From: Geodermatophilus amargosae
GTDB taxonomy: Bacteria; Actinomycetota; Actinomycetes; Mycobacteriales; Geodermatophilaceae
Direction of reading: 5' to 3'
DNA length: 64,000 nt
NCBI RefSeq assembly: GCF_900116515.1
Contig: NZ_FPBA01000001.1
Span: forward strand, 479,772-543,771
The notes beneath the pieces were generated by a model that worked only from the letters and a program-made list of their open reading frames with translations, did not search any database and was not told the DNA's origin. Position 1 is the first letter of the stretch, and the number at the start of each line of letters is the position of its first letter. Of the stretch, positions 47,608 to 56,718 are shown one piece after another. The position numbers and the translations under genes are program-made.

Positions 47608-47631
47608 GTCCCGGTGTGTGCGCGCCGGGAC
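47608..47631 (+). terminator. Terminator candidate
   Basis: GTCCCGG (47608-47614) pairs with CCGGGAC (47625-47631) across a 10-nt loop, 8 nt after the stop. The remaining 160 nt to the convergent G6PDH gene show no other signal. Confidence 0.5.
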
Positions 47632-47789
47632 GGGGGTAACGTCATGGGTGTCCGGACCGGGCGATCTGTGTCCCCGGGTGCCAATTGGATACCGCCTTCG
47701 CGGACCACCGCTCCGATCTCGGTCGGGGGTCTGGAGCCGCGTCGTGCTTCTCGCCGCGAGGCGACCAGCGCCCGGTCCGGACCCTCCTC

Positions 47790-49184
47790 TCAGCCGCCCG
47801 ACCCCACGGCCCAGCCGCACGGGGCGGCGAGCGCCGTCGCCTCCTCCGGCCCCCAGGAGCCCGGCTCGTAGGGGCGCACCTCCGGCCGGTCCTCGAGCAC
47901 CGGCCGCACCGCCCGCCAGGCGTGCTCGAGCCCGGCGCTGGTGGTGAACAGCGACCGGTCGCCGGTCAGCACGTCGAGCAGCAGCGAGGCGTAGGGCGGC
48001 AGCGGGTCCCCGCCCGGGACCGCGGCCAGGTCCAGTGAGGCCCCGGCGACGGCGAGCTCCAGGCCCGGGCCCGGTCGCTTGGCCACCAGCCCGAGGTCCA
48101 GCGCGCCGGAACCAGACAGCGACAGCGAGACGGTGTTGCCCCCGCCCGGCAGCGTGCCCACCGGGCCCTCGGGGCGGCGCATCACCAGCGTCACCCGCTG
48201 CTGGCTCACGGCCATCCGCTTGCCGGTGCGCAGCAGGAACGGCACGCCGCGCCACCGGTCGGTGTCGACCCACAGCCGCGCGGCCACGAACGTGTCGGTG
48301 GTGCTGTCGTCGGCGACGTCGTCGAGGTCCCGGTAGCCGCTGAACTGCCCGAGGACGACGTCCTCGCGGGCCAGGGGCCGGAACGCCGCCAGCACCGCCT
48401 CGCGCGCCTCCTGCAGGTCTCCCGGCGTCAGGGACACCGGCGGCTCCATCGCCACCTCGGCGGCCACCTGGAACAGGTGTGTGACCAGCATGTCGAGGGT
48501 GGCGCCGGTGGCGTCGTAGAAGTCGGCGCGGTCGGCGACGTCGAGGGTCTCGGGGACGTCGACCTGCACCTGTGCCACGTGCTCGCGGCTCCACACCGAC
48601 TCGAACAGCCCGTTGGCGAACCGCAGGACGTGCAGGTCCTGCGTGGCCTCCTTGCCGAGGAAGTGGTCGATGCGGAAGACCTGGTCCTCGTCGAGCACCG
48701 AGTGCACCAGCTCGTCGAGCTCGCGGAAGTCGTCGGGAGAGGTGCCGTACGGCTTCTCGAAGACGACGCGGGCGCCCTTGGCCAGGTCGTGGGCGTCCAG
48801 TCCCCGGGTGATGCCCTCGAACGCGCCGGGCGGGACGGCGAGGTAGTGCACGAGCTGGGCGTCCTCGCCGAGTTCCTCGCGGGCGCCCGCCACGGCGTCG
48901 GCCAGCTGCCCGGGGTCGTCGGGGGTGAAGCCGCCGCCGGCGAAGCGCAGCCGCTCGGAGAGGCCCTCGGCCGGCTCGCCGTCGCCGTGCTGGGACAGGG
49001 CGTCGCGGACCAGGTCGCGGAAGTCGTCGTCGGAGCGGTCGCCGCGCCCGCTGCCGACCAGGCGCCAGTCGGGCGGCAGCAGGCCGCGCCGGTGCAGGAC
49101 GTCGAAGGCCGGCAGGACCATGCGCGCGGCGAGGTCGCCCGTCGCGCCGAAGAGGACGAAGACGGTCGGGGGCAGGTCGGCCAT
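47790..49184 (-). CDS. zwf: Glucose-6-phosphate 1-dehydrogenase
   Basis: The 464 aa are close to the family length. VLFGATGDLAARMVLPA (10-26) is the NAD(P) loop with GATGDL. HYLAVPP near 112 and EKPYGTSPDDF near 142 follow; the active-site RIDHFLGKEATQDL stands near 168-181 with the catalytic His. ATG 49184 has only a weak purine run upstream. No opcA, pgl, tkt or tal genes flank it, so it may be an extra, non-operonic G6PDH rather than the main pentose-phosphate copy. A perfect 9-bp inverted repeat lies 45 nt upstream of the start. Confidence 0.9.
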   Translation of the reverse strand: MADLPPTVFVLFGATGDLAARMVLPAFDVLHRRGLLPPDWRLVGSGRGDRSDDDFRDLVRDALSQHGDGEPAEGLSERLRFAGGGFTPDDPGQLADAVAGAREELGEDAQLVHYLAVPPGAFEGITRGLDAHDLAKGARVVFEKPYGTSPDDFRELDELVHSVLDEDQVFRIDHFLGKEATQDLHVLRFANGLFESVWSREHVAQVQVDVPETLDVADRADFYDATGATLDMLVTHLFQVAAEVAMEPPVSLTPGDLQEAREAVLAAFRPLAREDVVLGQFSGYRDLDDVADDSTTDTFVAARLWVDTDRWRGVPFLLRTGKRMAVSQQRVTLVMRRPEGPVGTLPGGGNTVSLSLSGSGALDLGLVAKRPGPGLELAVAGASLDLAAVPGGDPLPPYASLLLDVLTGDRSLFTTSAGLEHAWRAVRPVLEDRPEVRPYEPGSWGPEEATALAAPCGWAVGSGG

Positions 49185-49228
49185 GACCCCGGCCCTTCCC
49201 CGATGGAGTGGTCGGCAAGCGCGCAGCG

Positions 49229-49260
49229 CGTCTGAGGTGTCCCTGAGGGGCCCTCAGACG
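49229..49260. promoter_or_regulatory. Inverted repeat upstream of the G6PDH gene
   Basis: CGTCTGAGG (49229-49237) and CCTCAGACG (49252-49260) are perfectly complementary with a 14-nt spacer that contains CCCTGAGGGGC. It stands 45 nt before the zwf start and 100 nt before a divergent small gene. An operator or a hairpin are both possible. Confidence 0.4.
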
Positions 49261-49360
49261 CCGGGGGTGCGCCCAGGACTGCGCGGACGACCGATGCCCG
49301 GGCCCGGGCCTCAGCACGAGCGTGGTCGTCGACACCGGACGACGACACGAGGAGACGATC

Positions 49361-49492
49361 GTGCACACCTACCCCAACCCCGGACTCGAGGCCGAGCTCG
49401 CCTACCGGCGCGAGGTCCTGCAGGCGATCGGCCGCGGCACCCGCACCCACACCCGCCGTGGATCGTGGCGGTCCCGCTGGTCCCGCGGGTGA
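49361..49492 (+). CDS. Small basic protein (43 aa)
   Basis: A short gene: GTG 49361 with GAGGAG 6 nt upstream and a stop at 49490. The peptide starts MHTYPNPGLEAELAYRRE, continues as an amphipathic helix (VLQAIGRGTR) and ends Trp/Arg-rich (GSWRSRWSRG). The good ribosome site and coding-like third positions support expression. Short helical peptides of this type are common in the phylum, without known function. It ends 35 nt before the LuxR-type regulator and could be co-transcribed with it. Confidence 0.6.
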   Translation: MHTYPNPGLEAELAYRREVLQAIGRGTRTHTRRGSWRSRWSRG

Positions 49493-49527
49493 CGGCACCG
49501 TCGGTGGCCCGTGCCACGATCGGCGCC

Positions 49528-52479
49528 GTGCCGAGGTGGGACGAGCGACCCCTGGTGGGGAGGGCCGGCGAGCTGGCCACCCTCCTGGCCGCCGTCGACC
49601 GGGCCGCGGCCGGCCGCGGCTCGGCCGTGCTCGTCGCCGGTGACGCCGGCGTCGGCAAGTCCCGCCTGCTCGACGAGCTCGCCGCGCGCGCCTCCGGCCG
49701 CGGCCTGCGGGTGCTCGCCGGGCACTGCGTCGACCTCGGCGAGGTCGGCCTGCCCTACCTGCCCTTCGTCGACCTCCTCCGCCCCGTCGCCGCCGAGCTC
49801 GGCGACGGGGCGGCCGGCCTGTTCGCGGCCCGGTCGGCCGCCGCGCGCGAGCCGGACGCCGCCGACCTGGGCAGCCCGGTCCGTTCCCTGCGCCCACCGG
49901 TCGACGACGGCCGGCTGCAGCTGTTCGAGGCGGTCGCCGCGGCGCTGGCCGAGCTGGCGGCGGACGCCCCGCTGCTGGTGGTGCTCGAGGACCTGCACTG
50001 GGCCGACCGGTCCAGCCGCGACCTGCTGCGCTACCTGCTGGCCCGGCTGGCCGACGAGCCGGTCGCCGTCGTCGCCTCCTACCGCTCCGACGACCTGCAC
50101 CGGCGCCACCCGCTGCGCCCGCTGCTGGCCGAGCTGGTCCGGCTGCCCGGCGTGGAGCGCCTCGACCTGGGCCCGCTGCCCGACGCGCAGGTGGAGCAGC
50201 TGGTCCGCGGCCTGGCCACCGGGGTGGCCGACCGCACGGTCGACGACGTCGTGGCCCGCGCCGAGGGCAACGCCTTCTACGCCGAGGAGCTGCTGGCCGC
50301 GGGGCTCGCGGGGGAGACGCTGCCCCTCGGGCTCACCGACGTGCTGCTGGCACGGGTCGAGCAGCTGACCCCGGCCGCGCAGCAGGTGCTCCGGGTGGCC
50401 GCGGTCGCCGGGCGCCGGGTTCGGCACGAGCTCGTGGCGGCGGTGGTCTGGCCGTCGGCCGAGGGCGACCTCGACGCCGCGCTGGCCGAGGCCGTGCACT
50501 CCCACCTGCTCGTCGTCGACCCCGACGGCGCCTACCGCTTCCGGCACGCGCTGGTGCGCGAGGCGGTCCTCGCCGACCTGCTCCCCGGCGAGCGGGTGCG
50601 GCTGCACGCCGCCGTCGCCGGGCACCTGGCGGCCGAGCCGACGGCGGGCACCGCGGCCGAGCGGGCCCACCACCTGCGCGAGAGCCACGACCTGGCCGGC
50701 GCGCTGTCGGCCTCCCTCGAGGCTGCCGACGCCGCCCGCTGCGTGGGCGCCCCGGCCGAGTGGCTGCAGCACCTGGAGACGGTGCTGGCGCTGTGGCCGG
50801 CGGTGCCCGACGCCGCGGAGCGGGCCGGGCGCGGGCAGGCCGAGCTGCTGCTGGACACCGCGGCCGCCGCGCGCCGCGGCGGCGAGCTGCACCGCGCGGT
50901 CGCGCTGCTGCGCTCGGCGCAGGACCTCCTCGGCGCCGAGGGCGACCCCGAACTCCGCGCGCGGGTGCACTACACGCTGGCGCAGGTGCTGGCCCGCATC
51001 GAGGACCAGGCGTCCGCGTTGCGCGAGAGCACCGCGGCGATGGAGCTGGTGCCGGCCGCGCCGCCCTCGCCGGTGCGCACCTGGGCGGCGGCCACCCACG
51101 CCCGCGCCTGCTACGACCTGGAGCGCCGGGCGGACGGGGACGCCGCCGCCGAGGAGGCCCTCGCCGCCGCCGACGCGCTGGGCCTGGACAGCGCCTGGGC
51201 CGACGTCGCGGTGACGCTGGTGCGGTCGCAGGCCGTCGAGGGTGGCGACCCGGCCGCGACGCGCCCCCGGCTGGAGGAGGCGCTGGCCCGCGCGCGCCGG
51301 TCCGGCGACGCCGACGTCGAGATGCGGGTGCTGTTCAACCTCGCGACCGTCGCCTGGGAGGCCGGGCAGTCGGCCGAGACGCTGCGGTGGAGCGACGTGG
51401 GCCTGGAGCGGGCCCGTGCCCTGGGCGTCGAGTGGTCGTTCTACGCCGCGGAGCTGCGGCACCTCGGTGTCGTCTCCCGGTACGTGATGGGCGACTGGGA
51501 CGGCAGCCTGGCGCTGGCCGACCGGCTGGCGCGGGTGCCGGAGATGGCCGCGCACGTGCGGGCGGCGGGTCTGCTGGTGCAGGTCGGCCGCGGCGACCCG
51601 TCGGTGGCCGAGCGGGTCGCCTGGGCGCGCGGGCTGGTCGAGCGGCTCGACGCGCACGTGCTCCTGCTGCTGGCCACCGCGGGTGCCGAGATCGACCTGG
51701 CCGCGTGGGCAGGCGACGCCGACACCGCGGTCGCCCGGACGCAGGAGGCCGCGGAGACGCTGGAACGGCTGTGGGGCGCCAGCCGGCTCGCCGTCCTGCG
51801 GCTGGGGGCCATGGCGATGGCCGCCGTCGCCGACGCGGCGGCGACCGCCCGGCTGACCGGGGACGCCGACGCGGAGCGCCGGTGGGCCGATGCGGGGGAG
51901 TCGGTGGCCGGGCTGGCCCGGGACGCGGTCGCCGACCACACGCGCGTCTTCGGCGGGCACGGGATCGAGGCCACCGCGTGGCTGGCGCGGCTGGAGGCGG
52001 AGGCCGCCCGGCTGGCCGGGCGCGCGGACCCGGAGCTGTGGGCGGCCGTCGTCGACGCGTTCGGCTACGGCCACGCCTACGAGCAGGCGCGCAGCCGGTG
52101 GCGGCTGGCCGAGGCGCTCGTCGCCACCGGCGACCGGGACGCCGCCCTCGCGCCGCTGACCGCCGCGGCCGGGACCGCGCGGGAGCTGGGGGCCGCGCCG
52201 CTGCTGGGTGCGGTCACCGCGCTGGCCCGCCGGGCACGGCTGGAGCTGCCGGGCACCGGGCGGGTGGTGGAGACCGCGGCGGTGTTCACCCCGCGCGAGG
52301 CCGAGGTGCTGGCGCTGCTCGCCCGCGGTCGCACCAACCGGCAGATCGGCAGCGAGCTCTACATCAGCGAGAAGACCGCCAGCGTGCACGTGAGCAACAT
52401 CCTGGCCAAGCTCGGCGCCGGCTCGCGCACCGAGGCCGTCGCCCTGGCCGCGTCGAGGGGCCTCCTGCCCACGGGCTAG
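49528..52479 (+). CDS. LuxR-family regulator with N-terminal AAA ATPase (LAL-type)
   Basis: Large ATPase regulator of 983 aa. The P-loop domain has LVGRAGELATLLAAVDRA (about 8-25), Walker A AGDAGVGKSRLL near 37 and Walker B-like LLVVLEDLHWADRSS near 148. The middle is a long helical TPR-like array (about 360-900). The C-terminal LuxR helix-turn-helix (about 915-975) reads TPREAEVLALLARGRTNRQIGSELYISEKTASVHVSNILAKLG. Such LAL/MalT-like proteins respond to an unknown inducer. GTG 49528 gives the standard start; CACGAT 8 nt upstream is a weak -10. No biosynthetic cluster is adjacent, so the target genes are unknown. Confidence 0.9.
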   Translation: MPRWDERPLVGRAGELATLLAAVDRAAAGRGSAVLVAGDAGVGKSRLLDELAARASGRGLRVLAGHCVDLGEVGLPYLPFVDLLRPVAAELGDGAAGLFAARSAAAREPDAADLGSPVRSLRPPVDDGRLQLFEAVAAALAELAADAPLLVVLEDLHWADRSSRDLLRYLLARLADEPVAVVASYRSDDLHRRHPLRPLLAELVRLPGVERLDLGPLPDAQVEQLVRGLATGVADRTVDDVVARAEGNAFYAEELLAAGLAGETLPLGLTDVLLARVEQLTPAAQQVLRVAAVAGRRVRHELVAAVVWPSAEGDLDAALAEAVHSHLLVVDPDGAYRFRHALVREAVLADLLPGERVRLHAAVAGHLAAEPTAGTAAERAHHLRESHDLAGALSASLEAADAARCVGAPAEWLQHLETVLALWPAVPDAAERAGRGQAELLLDTAAAARRGGELHRAVALLRSAQDLLGAEGDPELRARVHYTLAQVLARIEDQASALRESTAAMELVPAAPPSPVRTWAAATHARACYDLERRADGDAAAEEALAAADALGLDSAWADVAVTLVRSQAVEGGDPAATRPRLEEALARARRSGDADVEMRVLFNLATVAWEAGQSAETLRWSDVGLERARALGVEWSFYAAELRHLGVVSRYVMGDWDGSLALADRLARVPEMAAHVRAAGLLVQVGRGDPSVAERVAWARGLVERLDAHVLLLLATAGAEIDLAAWAGDADTAVARTQEAAETLERLWGASRLAVLRLGAMAMAAVADAAATARLTGDADAERRWADAGESVAGLARDAVADHTRVFGGHGIEATAWLARLEAEAARLAGRADPELWAAVVDAFGYGHAYEQARSRWRLAEALVATGDRDAALAPLTAAAGTARELGAAPLLGAVTALARRARLELPGTGRVVETAAVFTPREAEVLALLARGRTNRQIGSELYISEKTASVHVSNILAKLGAGSRTEAVALAASRGLLPTG

Positions 52480-52511
52480 ACACTCGCGGTGATCATGGAG
52501 GCCCGACAGCA

Positions 52512-52535
52512 ACACGCCGACGCGGAACGGCGTGT
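52512..52535. terminator. Bidirectional terminator candidate
   Basis: ACACGCCG (52512-52519) and CGGCGTGT (52528-52535) with an 8-nt loop, between the convergent LuxR and helicase genes. Confidence 0.55.
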
Positions 52536-52612
52536 CGCCGCGGCGGCTCCGTGATCGCCGCGGGGATGTGCCCGGTCGGCGCCGCAGCGGGGACCGGGGA
52601 CCTCGTCCGGCC

Positions 52613-54433
52613 TCAGAGCATGGTGCGGAGGCGCTCGCGGCGGGCGCGCAGGACGTCGACCGACGCCGAGGCAGACGGCGGCCCGGGCACGTGCTGGCGC
52701 AGCTGGGTGTGCACCACCGCGTGCGGCGTCGACGTCTTCGCCGACACCCGGCTGACCAGGCGGTTGATCTCCCGGCGCAGCTCGGCGACGTCGCGCCAGG
52801 AGCGGCCGGCGTCGTCCTCCTCGGGGTGGTCCTCGACGACCGGCAGCTCGCCGGTGTCCTCGTCGTGCACCCGCTGGGCGATGCGCACCCGCAGCTCGTC
52901 GTCCCGCCTGGCCAGCAGCGACGCCGTCTGCTCGGGGGTGAGCAGGCCGGGGATGCCGAGGAAGTCCTCCTCCTCGTCCCCGAGGGGCGCGGCGGCCATG
53001 CCCTCAGCCGGCCCACCCGACCCGTCGCCGGTGTGCGCCGTCCCGCCGTGCAGCACGTGCGCGAACCGGGCGTCGGCCTCCAGCGCCTCCCACTGCTTGA
53101 GACCCACCGCCTCGCGCTCCTTCGGCGGCAGCGGGTCGAGGTCGAGCGCCTCGGGGTCCTGCGCCTTGGGCGGCGGCATGACGTGGTTGCGTTCCTTCTC
53201 CATCGACGCGGCCAGGCCGAGCAGCGGCCGGACGGCGGGGAGGAACACGGTGGCCGTCTCGTGCGGCGCCCGCGAGCGGACGACACGGCCGACGGCCTGG
53301 GCGAAGAACAGCGGCGTCCGGTAGGAGGTCATCCACGCGAGGACGGCGGCGCGGGGGACGTCGACGCCCTCGGAGATCATCCGCACGCAGACGGCGATCC
53401 GCGCCGACCCGGTGGCGAACCGCTCGATCTTCTTCGACGCCTTGGGGTCGTCGGACAGGATGAGCTCGGGCGCCTTGCCGGTGATGCGCTTGACGATGCG
53501 GGCGTAGGCGCGGGCGTCGTCCTGGTCGCTGGCCAGCACCAGCCCCGCGGCGTCGGCCATGCCGTTCTCGCGCAGGTGGGTGATCCGCTCGTCCATCGCC
53601 GCGATGACGTGCGGCACCCACTGGCCCTTCGGGTCCAGCGCGGTGCGCCAGGCCGCCATCTCGACCGAGCGGGTGCCGGCCTCCGACAGCGAGGCGGCCA
53701 CCACCTCGCCGGCGGAGTTCCGCCAGCGCGCGGTGCCGGTGTAGGCGGCGAAGACGACCGGGCGGACGACGCTGTCGGCCAGGGCCTCCTTGTAGCCGTA
53801 GGTGTAGTCGGCGCGGCTGACCAGCCCCGCGCCGGCCTCTCCGCCGTCACCCTCGAAACCGTCCTCCTCGTAGCGCACGAAGGGGATCCGCTCGTCGGCC
53901 TTGGTGCGGAACGGTGTCCCGGTCAGGCACAGCCGGCGGGCGGCGAAGCCGTAGGCCTCCTCGATCGCCTCGCCCCACGACAGGCCGTCCCCGGCGTGGT
54001 GGACCTCGTCGAGGATGACCAGTGTCTTGACGGCGGTGGCGCGGGCGGCGTGCAGCATCGGCTTGCCGGCGACCTGCGCGTACGTGGTCACGTAACCCTG
54101 GGTGCCGGCGCGCACCGGGCCCACGGCGTTGGTCAGGCCGGGGTCGAGCACGATGCCCACCCGGTCGGCGGCGTCGGCCCACTGCAGCCGCAGGTGGTCG
54201 GTCGGGCAGACGACGATCACGCGGGCCACCTCGCGCCGCTGCAGCAGCCGCGAGGCGAGGGTCAGGGCGAACGTCGTCTTGCCGGCGCCGGGGGTCGCGG
54301 TGACCAGGAAGTCCTTCGGCCGGGACTCCTCGTAGCGCTCGAGGGCGGCCTGCTGCCATGCCCGGAGCGGTCGGCTGGTCGTCTGCGGGGCGACCGCCCC
54401 GGCCCGTGCTGCACTCGCCATCTCGCGGACCAT
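52613..54433 (-). CDS. DEAD/DEAH-box superfamily 2 helicase
   Basis: The 606 aa contain motif I ATPGAGKTTFAL near 48, motif Ia VIVVCPTDHLRLQW near 72, motif II LVILDEVHHAGDG (DEVH) near 130, motif III LTGTPFRT near 157, and in the second RecA domain CVRMISEGVDVPRAAVLAW near 345 and motif VI QAVGRVVRSRAPHETA near 373. The C-terminal 200 aa are acidic and helical (PLGDEEEDFLGIPGLLTPEQTASLLARRDDE, then EINRLVSR). This corresponds to an actinobacterial type I-restriction/UvrB-like helicase group of unknown role. ATG 54433 and ATG 54421 are both possible starts. A TATACG-like -10 lies about 60 nt upstream. Confidence 0.88.
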   Translation of the reverse strand: MVREMASAARAGAVAPQTTSRPLRAWQQAALERYEESRPKDFLVTATPGAGKTTFALTLASRLLQRREVARVIVVCPTDHLRLQWADAADRVGIVLDPGLTNAVGPVRAGTQGYVTTYAQVAGKPMLHAARATAVKTLVILDEVHHAGDGLSWGEAIEEAYGFAARRLCLTGTPFRTKADERIPFVRYEEDGFEGDGGEAGAGLVSRADYTYGYKEALADSVVRPVVFAAYTGTARWRNSAGEVVAASLSEAGTRSVEMAAWRTALDPKGQWVPHVIAAMDERITHLRENGMADAAGLVLASDQDDARAYARIVKRITGKAPELILSDDPKASKKIERFATGSARIAVCVRMISEGVDVPRAAVLAWMTSYRTPLFFAQAVGRVVRSRAPHETATVFLPAVRPLLGLAASMEKERNHVMPPPKAQDPEALDLDPLPPKEREAVGLKQWEALEADARFAHVLHGGTAHTGDGSGGPAEGMAAAPLGDEEEDFLGIPGLLTPEQTASLLARRDDELRVRIAQRVHDEDTGELPVVEDHPEEDDAGRSWRDVAELRREINRLVSRVSAKTSTPHAVVHTQLRQHVPGPPSASASVDVLRARRERLRTML

Positions 54434-54735
54434 CCTGCCTGCGCCGGAGGGGACACGCCCAACCGGCCACCTCCCGCGCGCCCACCGGGACCCGTCGTAT
54501 ACGCGGCACTGCGCACCGCGCTGACCTGCGCTTTCCCTGCGAGCTCCGCGCGGACGTGGCACGCCTCACACCGCGGGGGGACCGGTCCGTCGCGTCCCGG
54601 CCGTCCCATCCGCACCGGGTGCGGCGCTAGCCTGGCGACGGCTCCTCGACCAGGCAGCCCCGGCCCGCGCACCGGCTCACCCGCCTCCGAGCGCCCCGCC
54701 GTCCCGCCCGTCGAACCTCTCCCGCAGGAGCCCCC
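54434..54735. other. 302-nt divergent intergenic region
   Basis: Between the helicase (minus) and the aminotransferase (plus). A TAGCCT -10-like box at 54628-54633 points to the right and a TATACG-like one near 54495 to the left. An AGGAG ribosome site precedes GTG 54736. No other element was recognised. Confidence 0.4.
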
Positions 54736-55929
54736 GTGACCTCCCTGGCGTCCGCCCCGACCCCCGCGCCCGCCGCCCGCCTGCGCGGGGTGGCCAGCTC
54801 GCCGGTGCGCGAGCTGCTCGCGCTGCTGGACCGCCCCGAGGTGATCTCCTTCGCCGGCGGCCTGCCCGCGCCGGAGCTGTTCGACGTCGAGGGGCTGCGC
54901 GCCGCCGCCGACGCCGTCCTCTCCGGCCCCGGCGCCCGGCGCGCCCTGCAGTACGCACCGACCGAGGGCGACCCCGACCTGCGCGCGCAGGTGGCCGCCC
55001 GCGTGAGCGCCCGCGGCCTGCCGACCGACGCGGCCGACCTGCTGGTCACCACCGGCTCGCAGCAGGCGCTCACCCTCGTGGCCACGGCACTGCTCGATCC
55101 CGGTGCCGTGGTCGCCGTCGAGGACCCGACCTACCTGGCCGCGCTGCAGTGCTTCTCGCTGGCCGGCGCCCGCGTCGTCCCCGTGCCCTCGGACGCGTCC
55201 GGCATCGACCCGGACGCGCTGGCCGACGTCGTCGCCCGCGAGCGGCCCACGCTGCTCTACCTGGTGCCCACCTTCGCCAACCCGACCGGACGGACGCTGC
55301 CCGCGGAGCGCCGGGCCGCCGTCGCCGCGATCGCCGCGCGGGAGGGCCTGTGGGTGGTCGAGGACGACCCGTACGGCGAGCTGCGCTACCGCGGCGAGCC
55401 GGTCGCCCCGCTGGCCACCCAGCCGGGGGCCGCCGACCGCGTCCTGTACCTGGGCAGCTTCTCCAAGCTCGCCGCACCCGGACTGCGGCTGGGCTGGCTG
55501 CGCGCCCCGGCAGCGCTGCTGCGGGTGCTCACCGTGGCCAAGCAGGCCGCCGACCTGCACACCTCCACGCTCGACCAGGCCACCGCGGCCGCCTGGCTGG
55601 CCGCCACCGACCTCGACGCCCACGTGCGGCGGCTGTGCGCCGCCTACCGCGAGCGCCGCGACGCGATGGTGGCCGCGCTGCCCGGCACCCTCCCGAGCGG
55701 GAGCACCTGGACCGACCCCGACGGCGGCATGTTCGTCTGGGCCCGGCTCCCCGACGACGTCGACACCGCCGACGTCCTGCGGGACGCGCTGGCCGCCGAC
55801 GTCGCCTTCGTGCCCGGGGCGCCGTTCTCCGCCGGGACGCCGGACCGCGCGACGCTGCGCCTGTCGTTCACCACGAACACGGCCGGGACGATCGCCGAGG
55901 GCATGCGCCGGCTCGCGACCGTGCTCTGA
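54736..55929 (+). CDS. PLP-dependent aminotransferase, class I/II (LysN/2-aminoadipate-like)
   Basis: Fold-type I aminotransferase of 397 aa. It shows VISFAGGLPAPELFDVEGL near 35, LQYAPTEGDPDLRAQVA near 73, TTGSQQALTLVATALLDPG near 98, PTFANPTGRTLP near 178, VVEDDPYGELRY near 208 (PLP Asp), the Schiff-base Lys244 in GSFSKLAAPGLRLGW, and the substrate Arg near 380 (TLRLSFT). This subgroup also supplies the C-terminal domain of MocR regulators, but no GntR helix-turn-helix is present. Substrates could be 2-aminoadipate, leucine or aromatic amino acids. The GTG start has AGGAG 7 nt upstream. Confidence 0.9.
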   Translation: MTSLASAPTPAPAARLRGVASSPVRELLALLDRPEVISFAGGLPAPELFDVEGLRAAADAVLSGPGARRALQYAPTEGDPDLRAQVAARVSARGLPTDAADLLVTTGSQQALTLVATALLDPGAVVAVEDPTYLAALQCFSLAGARVVPVPSDASGIDPDALADVVARERPTLLYLVPTFANPTGRTLPAERRAAVAAIAAREGLWVVEDDPYGELRYRGEPVAPLATQPGAADRVLYLGSFSKLAAPGLRLGWLRAPAALLRVLTVAKQAADLHTSTLDQATAAAWLAATDLDAHVRRLCAAYRERRDAMVAALPGTLPSGSTWTDPDGGMFVWARLPDDVDTADVLRDALAADVAFVPGAPFSAGTPDRATLRLSFTTNTAGTIAEGMRRLATVL

Positions 55930-55932
55930 GGC

Positions 55933-56253
55933 TCAGGCCCTGCCGGCGGCCCGGTCGCTGAACTCGTCGGTGACCAGGCGCAGGTGCGGGCCGGTGGGGA
56001 CGTCCGCGCGCGGGTCGTGCACCTCGGGCAGGTCGGCGGCGCGGCGCACCCGGTTCTCCGGCACGTCGAGCACACGGGCCAGGTGCCCGGCGAGGCGGGC
56101 GCTGATGAAGGCGCGCCCGCGGGAGCGGGCGAGCCGCTCGATGACCTCCGGCGCGATGGTCCCCCGCGCGCGGCGCGAGACCTCGTGCACGGTCATCCCC
56201 AGCTCCCACAGGCGGCGCCGGACGAGGTCCGGCAGGTCCTTGGCAGGCAGCAC
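55933..56253 (-). CDS. Putative HTH DNA-binding protein
   Basis: The 106 aa contain a probable Xre-like helix-turn-helix (about 8-62): LVRRRLWELGMTVHEVSRRARGTIAPEVIERLARSRGRAFISARLAGHLARVLDVPENRVRRAADL. A short hydrophilic C-terminus (PHLRLVTDEFSDRAAGRA) follows. GTG 56253 lies exactly 7 nt after a TACCGT -10 box, which decides the start in a frame that is open for 700 nt upstream. Target and role are unknown. Its stop faces that of the convergent aminotransferase, 3 nt apart. Confidence 0.75.
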   Translation of the reverse strand: MLPAKDLPDLVRRRLWELGMTVHEVSRRARGTIAPEVIERLARSRGRAFISARLAGHLARVLDVPENRVRRAADLPEVHDPRADVPTGPHLRLVTDEFSDRAAGRA

Positions 56254-56260
56254 CCCAGGA

Positions 56261-56266
56261 ACGGTA
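56261..56266 (-). promoter_or_regulatory. -10 box (TACCGT), leaderless HTH gene
   Basis: TACCGT on the minus strand, 7 nt, then GTG 56253. Confidence 0.55.
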
Positions 56267-56390
56267 GTCTTGGACGCCCGGGGCAGCCCGGGCAGGGATC
56301 TTGTCCAGGGCACCGGCAGGTGCCGCGCCGGACGCCGGGGACCCACCGTCACCACCTCACCGCCCTGCTGCGCGGGGCGGACGTGCCGGG

Positions 56391-56705
56391 TCAGTGCGTG
56401 AGCTTCAGCCCCACCACGCACGCGACGATGCCCAGCAGGAGCAGCACCCGCAGCGCCGACAGCGGCTCCTGACCCGACGCCATCGCGTAGCCGGCGGTCA
56501 GCGCCGCCCCGATGCCCACCCAGACCGCGTACGCCGTCCCGACGGGGAGGCTGCGCATCGCGTACGCGAGCCCCAGCATGCTGGCCACCAGGCCGAGGAC
56601 GAACACCACCGTGGGTGCAGGTCGGGTGAAGCCCTCCGTGCGGCCGAGGGCGGTCGCCCACACGGCCTCGAGGACACCGGACAGCACGAGGACGAACCAG
56701 GACAC
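56391..56705 (-). CDS. gdx: Guanidinium exporter Gdx (SugE-type SMR protein)
   Basis: Small multidrug resistance protein of 104 aa with four transmembrane helices; works as a dual-topology dimer exchanging guanidinium for protons. It follows SugE closely: MSWFVLVLSGVLEAVWATAL with the essential Glu (position 13), TEGFTRPAPT near 24, and AMRSLPVGTAYAVWVGIGA near 45-63, ending GLKLTH. The Gdx subtype is supported by this LPVGTAYAVW signature and by the guanidine-III riboswitch just upstream. GTG 56705 follows GGGAG. No carboxyguanidine or urea carboxylase genes are beside it. Confidence 0.93.
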   Translation of the reverse strand: MSWFVLVLSGVLEAVWATALGRTEGFTRPAPTVVFVLGLVASMLGLAYAMRSLPVGTAYAVWVGIGAALTAGYAMASGQEPLSALRVLLLLGIVACVVGLKLTH

Positions 56706-56718
56706 GACGACTCCCGAG

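Noticed and set aside
49402..53286. 1294-codon minus-strand frame opposite the LuxR regulator
   Set aside because: Composition is an antisense artefact (Arg/Gly/Gln-rich) and no domain is recognisable; the plus-strand gene has intact Walker and LuxR motifs.
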